Source: Planctomycetaceae bacterium
GTDB taxonomy: Bacteria; Planctomycetota; Planctomycetia; Pirellulales; Pirellulaceae
DNA length: 64,000 bases
Assembly (NCBI GenBank): GCA_002723275.1
Contig: PBNZ01000008.1
Location: 52,175-116,174 of the forward strand
Reading direction: 5' to 3'
The notes beneath the pieces were generated by a model. That model was not told the origin of the DNA, did no database searches, and saw nothing but the letters and a program-made list of their open reading frames with translations. Each line of letters begins with the position of its first letter. The first letter of the stretch is position 1. This document shows positions 63,849-64,000 of this stretch, one piece after another. A program made the position numbers and the translations under genes.

Positions 63849-64000
63849 GCTAAAACAGGTCAGCAAAAGTTGGGACGGTGGTCAAAGTTTTGCTGTGAAA
63901 GAACTATCACTCAAAGTTGAGGATGGTGCGGTGCTCGCGTTGTTGGGCAGATCAGGATGCGGTAAGAGCACAACGGTCAAGATGATCAACCGTCTGGTCG
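63841..64000 (+). CDS. ABC transporter ATP-binding protein, osmoprotectant type (partial)
   Basis: The first ~53 residues of an ABC ATPase run off the window. MIELKQVSKSW opens the standard N-terminus and ALLGRSGCGKSTTVKMINRLV contains Walker A. TTVKMINRL is typical of OpuCA/ProV glycine-betaine-type ATPases. The start overlaps the PlsC-type stop by 8 nt with AAGG upstream, so coupling is likely. Confidence 0.8.
   Translation, partial: MIELKQVSKSWDGGQSFAVKELSLKVEDGAVLALLGRSGCGKSTTVKMINRLV

Overview
The window looks like part of a chromosome from a planctomycete of the Pirellulales/Rhodopirellula type. The basis is the gene families seen: a prepilin-like DUF1559 protein, two DUF1501 proteins, a DUF1549/DUF1553 protein with a CxxCH haem site, DUF1080 and ThuA-like proteins, Tat-exported Gfo/Idh/MocA oxidoreductases and xylose-isomerase-like TIM barrels, LEPR-XLL-type surface proteins with dockerin repeats, and a PEP-CTERM protein. 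This combination is characteristic of the phylum; no rRNA or tRNA is present to confirm it.

Layout. 1-4488 (minus): a WXG100-type small protein, two coiled-coil proteins and a very large FtsK/SpoIIIE-type ATPase that runs off the left edge, an apparent minimal type VII secretion-like locus with its own TATAAT promoter. 4608-12611 (minus): ferrochelatase, an MFS transporter, a Gfo/Idh/MocA protein, and an AlgI-type membrane O-acyltransferase with an SGNH partner, a sulfatase-modifying-factor-like lipoprotein and a PD40 beta-propeller, probably one exopolysaccharide-acylation operon. 12928-20777 (mostly plus): exported catabolism-type proteins (DUF1080, DUF1501, ThuA, Gfo/Idh/MocA, SGNH), interrupted by a decayed molybdopterin oxidoreductase (minus) and a heptanucleotide tandem repeat. 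20774-28210 (minus): RND pump, its adaptor, an NfeD-type membrane protease and a TIM-barrel isomerase. 28458-35713: SMP-30 lactonase, a ThuA-DUF1080 fusion, two glycosyltransferases and a NagB/PIG-L fusion. 36113-39449: a structured RNA candidate, a DUF1559 prepilin-like protein, a small membrane protein, a DUF1805 protein and a HAF-repeat protein. 39478-45805 (minus): two large surface proteins with the same C-terminal dockerin module, one carrying a CotH domain. 46087-53917: PDZ protein, TIM-barrel protein, DUF885 peptidase, Nramp-like transporter with a Ca-binding insert, SIMPL protein and an RsmB-type methyltransferase. 54090-64000: PEP-CTERM protein, FetAB-like ABC transporter, diaminopimelate decarboxylase, a DUF1501 plus DUF1549/1553 pair, a beta-lactamase-fold hydrolase, a PlsC-type acyltransferase and the start of an osmoprotectant-type ABC ATPase.

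The most system-like piece is the WXG100/FtsK operon at the left edge. Other points to follow up are the structured 5' region ahead of the DUF1559 gene, the Nramp-like protein with a thrombospondin-3/EF-hand-like cytosolic or extracytosolic loop, and a molybdopterin oxidoreductase whose frame is intact for 1.9 kb apart from three TAA/TAG codons. All functions are assigned from reading the protein sequences; no database search was run.
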